This document shows, one piece after another, positions 62,446 to 64,000 of a stretch of 64,000 nucleotides of DNA; positions within the stretch are counted from its first letter, which is position 1; every line of letters begins with the position of its first letter. This stretch comes from Cellulomonas sp. NTE-D12 (GTDB taxonomy: Bacteria; Actinomycetota; Actinomycetes; Actinomycetales; Cellulomonadaceae). Under the pieces are notes generated by a model that was not told the DNA's origin, did no database searches, and saw only the letters and a program-made list of their open reading frames with translations. A program made the translations under genes and the position numbers. The stretch is from NCBI RefSeq assembly GCF_027923705.1, contig NZ_AP026442.1, positions 2,418,001-2,482,000 on the forward strand. The letters run 5' to 3'.

Positions 62446-63786
62446 ATGAGCGAACCGCAGGACCCGTCCCGGCCGAGCGGCTGGGCGGCGCCCGGTGCGT
62501 CCGCCGGGAAGCCGGCCGACGACCGGCCGGACAGCTGGGTCCCGGCGGATCCTCCGCCCGGCCACGCGCCGCAGCCACCCGGGTACGGGCAGCAGCCGCC
62601 CGCCTACGGCCAGCAGCCACCGGCGTACGGCCAGCACCCACCGGCGTACGGCCAGCAGCCGCCCGCCTACGGCCAGCAGCCACCGGCGTACGGGCAGCAG
62701 CCACCGGCGTACGGGCAGCAGCCACCGGCGTACGGGCAGCAGCCACCGGCGTACGGGCAGCAGCCACCGGCGTACGGGCAGGCCGGTTGGGGACCGACCC
62801 CGTACGGCCCTCCGGGCGCCGGCGCCTGGCGTCCCCCCGCGCTGCAGCCCGGGATCATCCCGCTGCGGCCGCTCAGCCTCGGAGAGCTGCTCGACGGCGG
62901 GGTCCGGGCGATCCGTGCCAACCCCGCGGTCATGTTCGGCCTCGCCGCCGTGGTGGTCACGGTCGGCGTGGTGCTCTCGGCGATCGTCACCGCGTACGTC
63001 GGCGGCCTCCTGGCCGGTCCGCTCGACTCCTTCTCGCGTCAGCTCTCGGGCCTCCCCGACGCGAGCACCACCGACCTCGGTGCGATCTCGAGCCAGCTCG
63101 GCACCGCGTTCGCGACGTTCGCCGCCCTTCCCGTCACCGCGCTGGCCACGACGATCCTCGACGGCCTCCTCGTGGTGTCGGTCAGCCGCTCGGTGCTCGG
63201 GCGGCGTGCGACCGTCGGCGAGGTCGCGCGGTCGTGGCGGGTGTGGTGGGTGATCGGGTTCACCCTGCTGATGTCCCTGGCCGTGCTCGTCGTCGGCGGC
63301 GTGCTGGCAGCGGTGATGGTGTGGGCCGGTCGGAGCCAGCAGTGGGGGTGGCTCGCGTTCGGGGCCCTGGTGGGCGGTCTGGCGTTCGCGGTCGCCGCCG
63401 TGTGGGTGAACACCCGCACGCTGCTGGTGACGCCGGCGCTGATGCTCGAGGGCAAGCCGTTCTGGCGCACCATCGCGCGGGCGTGGCGGCTGACCCGGGG
63501 CAGCTTCTGGCGGCTGTTCGGGATCGCCCTGCTGGTCGCGGTGCTCGTCTCCGTCCTGACCCAGATCATCTCGGTGCCGTTCACCCTGGTCGCCGAGGGC
63601 GTGACCGGCGGGGTGACGTCGTTCTGGGCGGTCGTGATCATCTCGGTCGGCAAGGTGATCACGCTGACCGCGGCGACCACGTACCAGGCAGCAGTCATCG
63701 CGCTGCTGTACATCGACGTGCGGATGCGGCGCGAGGCGCTGGACGTCGAGCTGGCACGCGCGGCCTCGACCGACTCCCCGGCGTGA
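62446..63786 (+). CDS. Multi-pass membrane protein with N-terminal YGQQPPA repeats
   Basis: 446 residues. After a polar start, residues about 47-109 are nine tandem YGQ(Q/H)PPA heptads, followed by a Gly/Pro linker and about six membrane helices (from 166; VMFGLAAVVVTVGVVLSAI). LSLGELLDGGVRAIRANPAVMF and MLEGKPFWRTIARAWRLTRGSFWRLFG are typical of the glycerophosphoryl diester phosphodiesterase membrane-domain (DUF7544-like) family. There is no enzyme motif. SD GGGGAG. It overlaps the DUF4129 gene and diverges from mtrA. Confidence 0.85.
   Translation: MSEPQDPSRPSGWAAPGASAGKPADDRPDSWVPADPPPGHAPQPPGYGQQPPAYGQQPPAYGQHPPAYGQQPPAYGQQPPAYGQQPPAYGQQPPAYGQQPPAYGQQPPAYGQAGWGPTPYGPPGAGAWRPPALQPGIIPLRPLSLGELLDGGVRAIRANPAVMFGLAAVVVTVGVVLSAIVTAYVGGLLAGPLDSFSRQLSGLPDASTTDLGAISSQLGTAFATFAALPVTALATTILDGLLVVSVSRSVLGRRATVGEVARSWRVWWVIGFTLLMSLAVLVVGGVLAAVMVWAGRSQQWGWLAFGALVGGLAFAVAAVWVNTRTLLVTPALMLEGKPFWRTIARAWRLTRGSFWRLFGIALLVAVLVSVLTQIISVPFTLVAEGVTGGVTSFWAVVIISVGKVITLTAATTYQAAVIALLYIDVRMRREALDVELARAASTDSPA
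62584..62772 (+). repeat. Nine tandem 21-bp units encoding YGQ(Q/H)PPA
   Basis: Nine in-frame 21-bp units starting TAC GG(G/C) CAG CA(G/C). The third copy has His instead of Gln; the last copies are near-identical at the DNA level. Likely to vary in number between strains. Confidence 0.9.
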
Positions 63787-64000
63787 CCGGTGCACGGGCG
63801 GTGGCCGTCGTCGCCGCCCTCGTCGGTGCCGCGGAGCCGCCGGTCCGTCCGGACGGGCCCACGGCCCAGCGATGGGCGCGGGAGGAGCTGCTCGATCCCG
63901 TCTACCACCAGCAGCAGAGCCTGCTCAGCCGGTTCCTGACCTGGTTGGGGCACCTGTTCAGCGGGATGCACGGTGCCGCCCTGCCGCCGCGCGGCGCCCT
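63783..64000 (+). CDS. DUF4129 protein, 5' part (cut by the window end)
   Basis: The GTG overlaps the preceding stop (GTGA). The visible 72 residues have a short hydrophobic start (AVAVVAALVGAA), then AQRWAREELLDPVYHQQQSLLSRFLTWLGHLF, the typical DUF4129 helix-rich start (AxxELxxPxY). The 3' part is outside the window. It is paired with the multi-pass protein, as often in Actinobacteria. Function unknown. Confidence 0.75.
   Translation, partial: MTGARAVAVVAALVGAAEPPVRPDGPTAQRWAREELLDPVYHQQQSLLSRFLTWLGHLFSGMHGAALPPRGA

Noticed and set aside
62584..62772. The 21-bp tandem units as a possible CRISPR-like array
   Set aside because: They run head-to-tail without spacers, are in frame, and encode YGQQPPA repeats within a coding region.

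Overview
This window is a high-GC actinobacterial chromosome segment. It is dense with SD-led and apparently leaderless genes, with many 4-bp ATGA/GTGA stop-start overlaps. Gene content and order (rplU-rpmA-obgE-proBA-nadD-rsfS; cydABCD; recG-rsmD-coaD-sepIVA-yceD-rpmF-rnc-mutM; mtrA-mtrB-lpqB-comF-hpf with secA nearby) point to Micrococcales, most likely Cellulomonas or a close relative. The genus is an inference from gene content, not from rRNA. It is nearly all core chromosome: I see no insertion sequence, phage gene, CRISPR array or rRNA.

Layout. 0-2.2 kb: an ArsR-like regulator, a membrane-anchored protein with an HETLH motif, and tRNA-Ala(GGC). 2.3-9.8 kb: a long minus-strand series (obgE, proB, proA, a 48-residue membrane peptide, nadD, a Pro/Ala-rich membrane protein, rsfS, a histidine phosphatase). 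9.9-13.9 kb: rplU-rpmA with its own promoter and terminator, and a long RNase E/G. 14.5-23.1 kb: cydABCD for the cytochrome bd oxidase, coupled by overlap to a DosS/DevS-like GAF histidine kinase, with a NarL-type response regulator convergent to it. 23.1-34.5 kb: a 2-hydroxyacid dehydrogenase, then the minus-strand chain FakA/YloV-like - recG - ABC pair - rsmD - coaD - sepIVA - yceD - rpmF - rnc - mutM.

34.6-46.9 kb: rpmB with a clear promoter, a GNAT acetyltransferase, thiL, a DUF3515 lipoprotein, ddl, a Cys/Met-metabolism PLP enzyme, gpsA, plsC, murA, an HU protein with a long basic tail, leuD, leuC and their divergent IclR-type regulator, then a tRNA-Gln/tRNA-Glu transcription unit. 47.0-52.0 kb is the least understood part: a DUF6912 protein, a CpaE-like ATPase whose P-loop lysine is replaced by arginine, a SAF/CpaB-like membrane protein, a divergent BldC-like HTH protein, a small unknown, and a LysM membrane protein coupled to an Rv3235-type protein behind three 10-bp-phased direct repeats. 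52.1-64 kb: secA, a YcaQ-like winged-helix protein, hpf, comF, lpqB, mtrB, mtrA, a multi-pass membrane protein with nine perfect heptapeptide repeats, and the start of a DUF4129 protein cut by the window edge.

How the genes work together. The window covers translation and ribosome maturation (rplU, rpmA, rpmF, rpmB, obgE, rsfS, rsmD, hpf, rnc, rne), proline and leucine synthesis, NAD and CoA synthesis, cell-wall and lipid precursors (murA, ddl, gpsA, plsC), low-oxygen respiration with a plausible redox/gas sensor, and envelope homeostasis (mtrAB-lpqB, secA). Many genes have a TANNNT element 5-8 bp before the start codon, which suggests widespread leaderless transcription. Gene starts were chosen by SD spacing, stop-start overlap or this leaderless signature.
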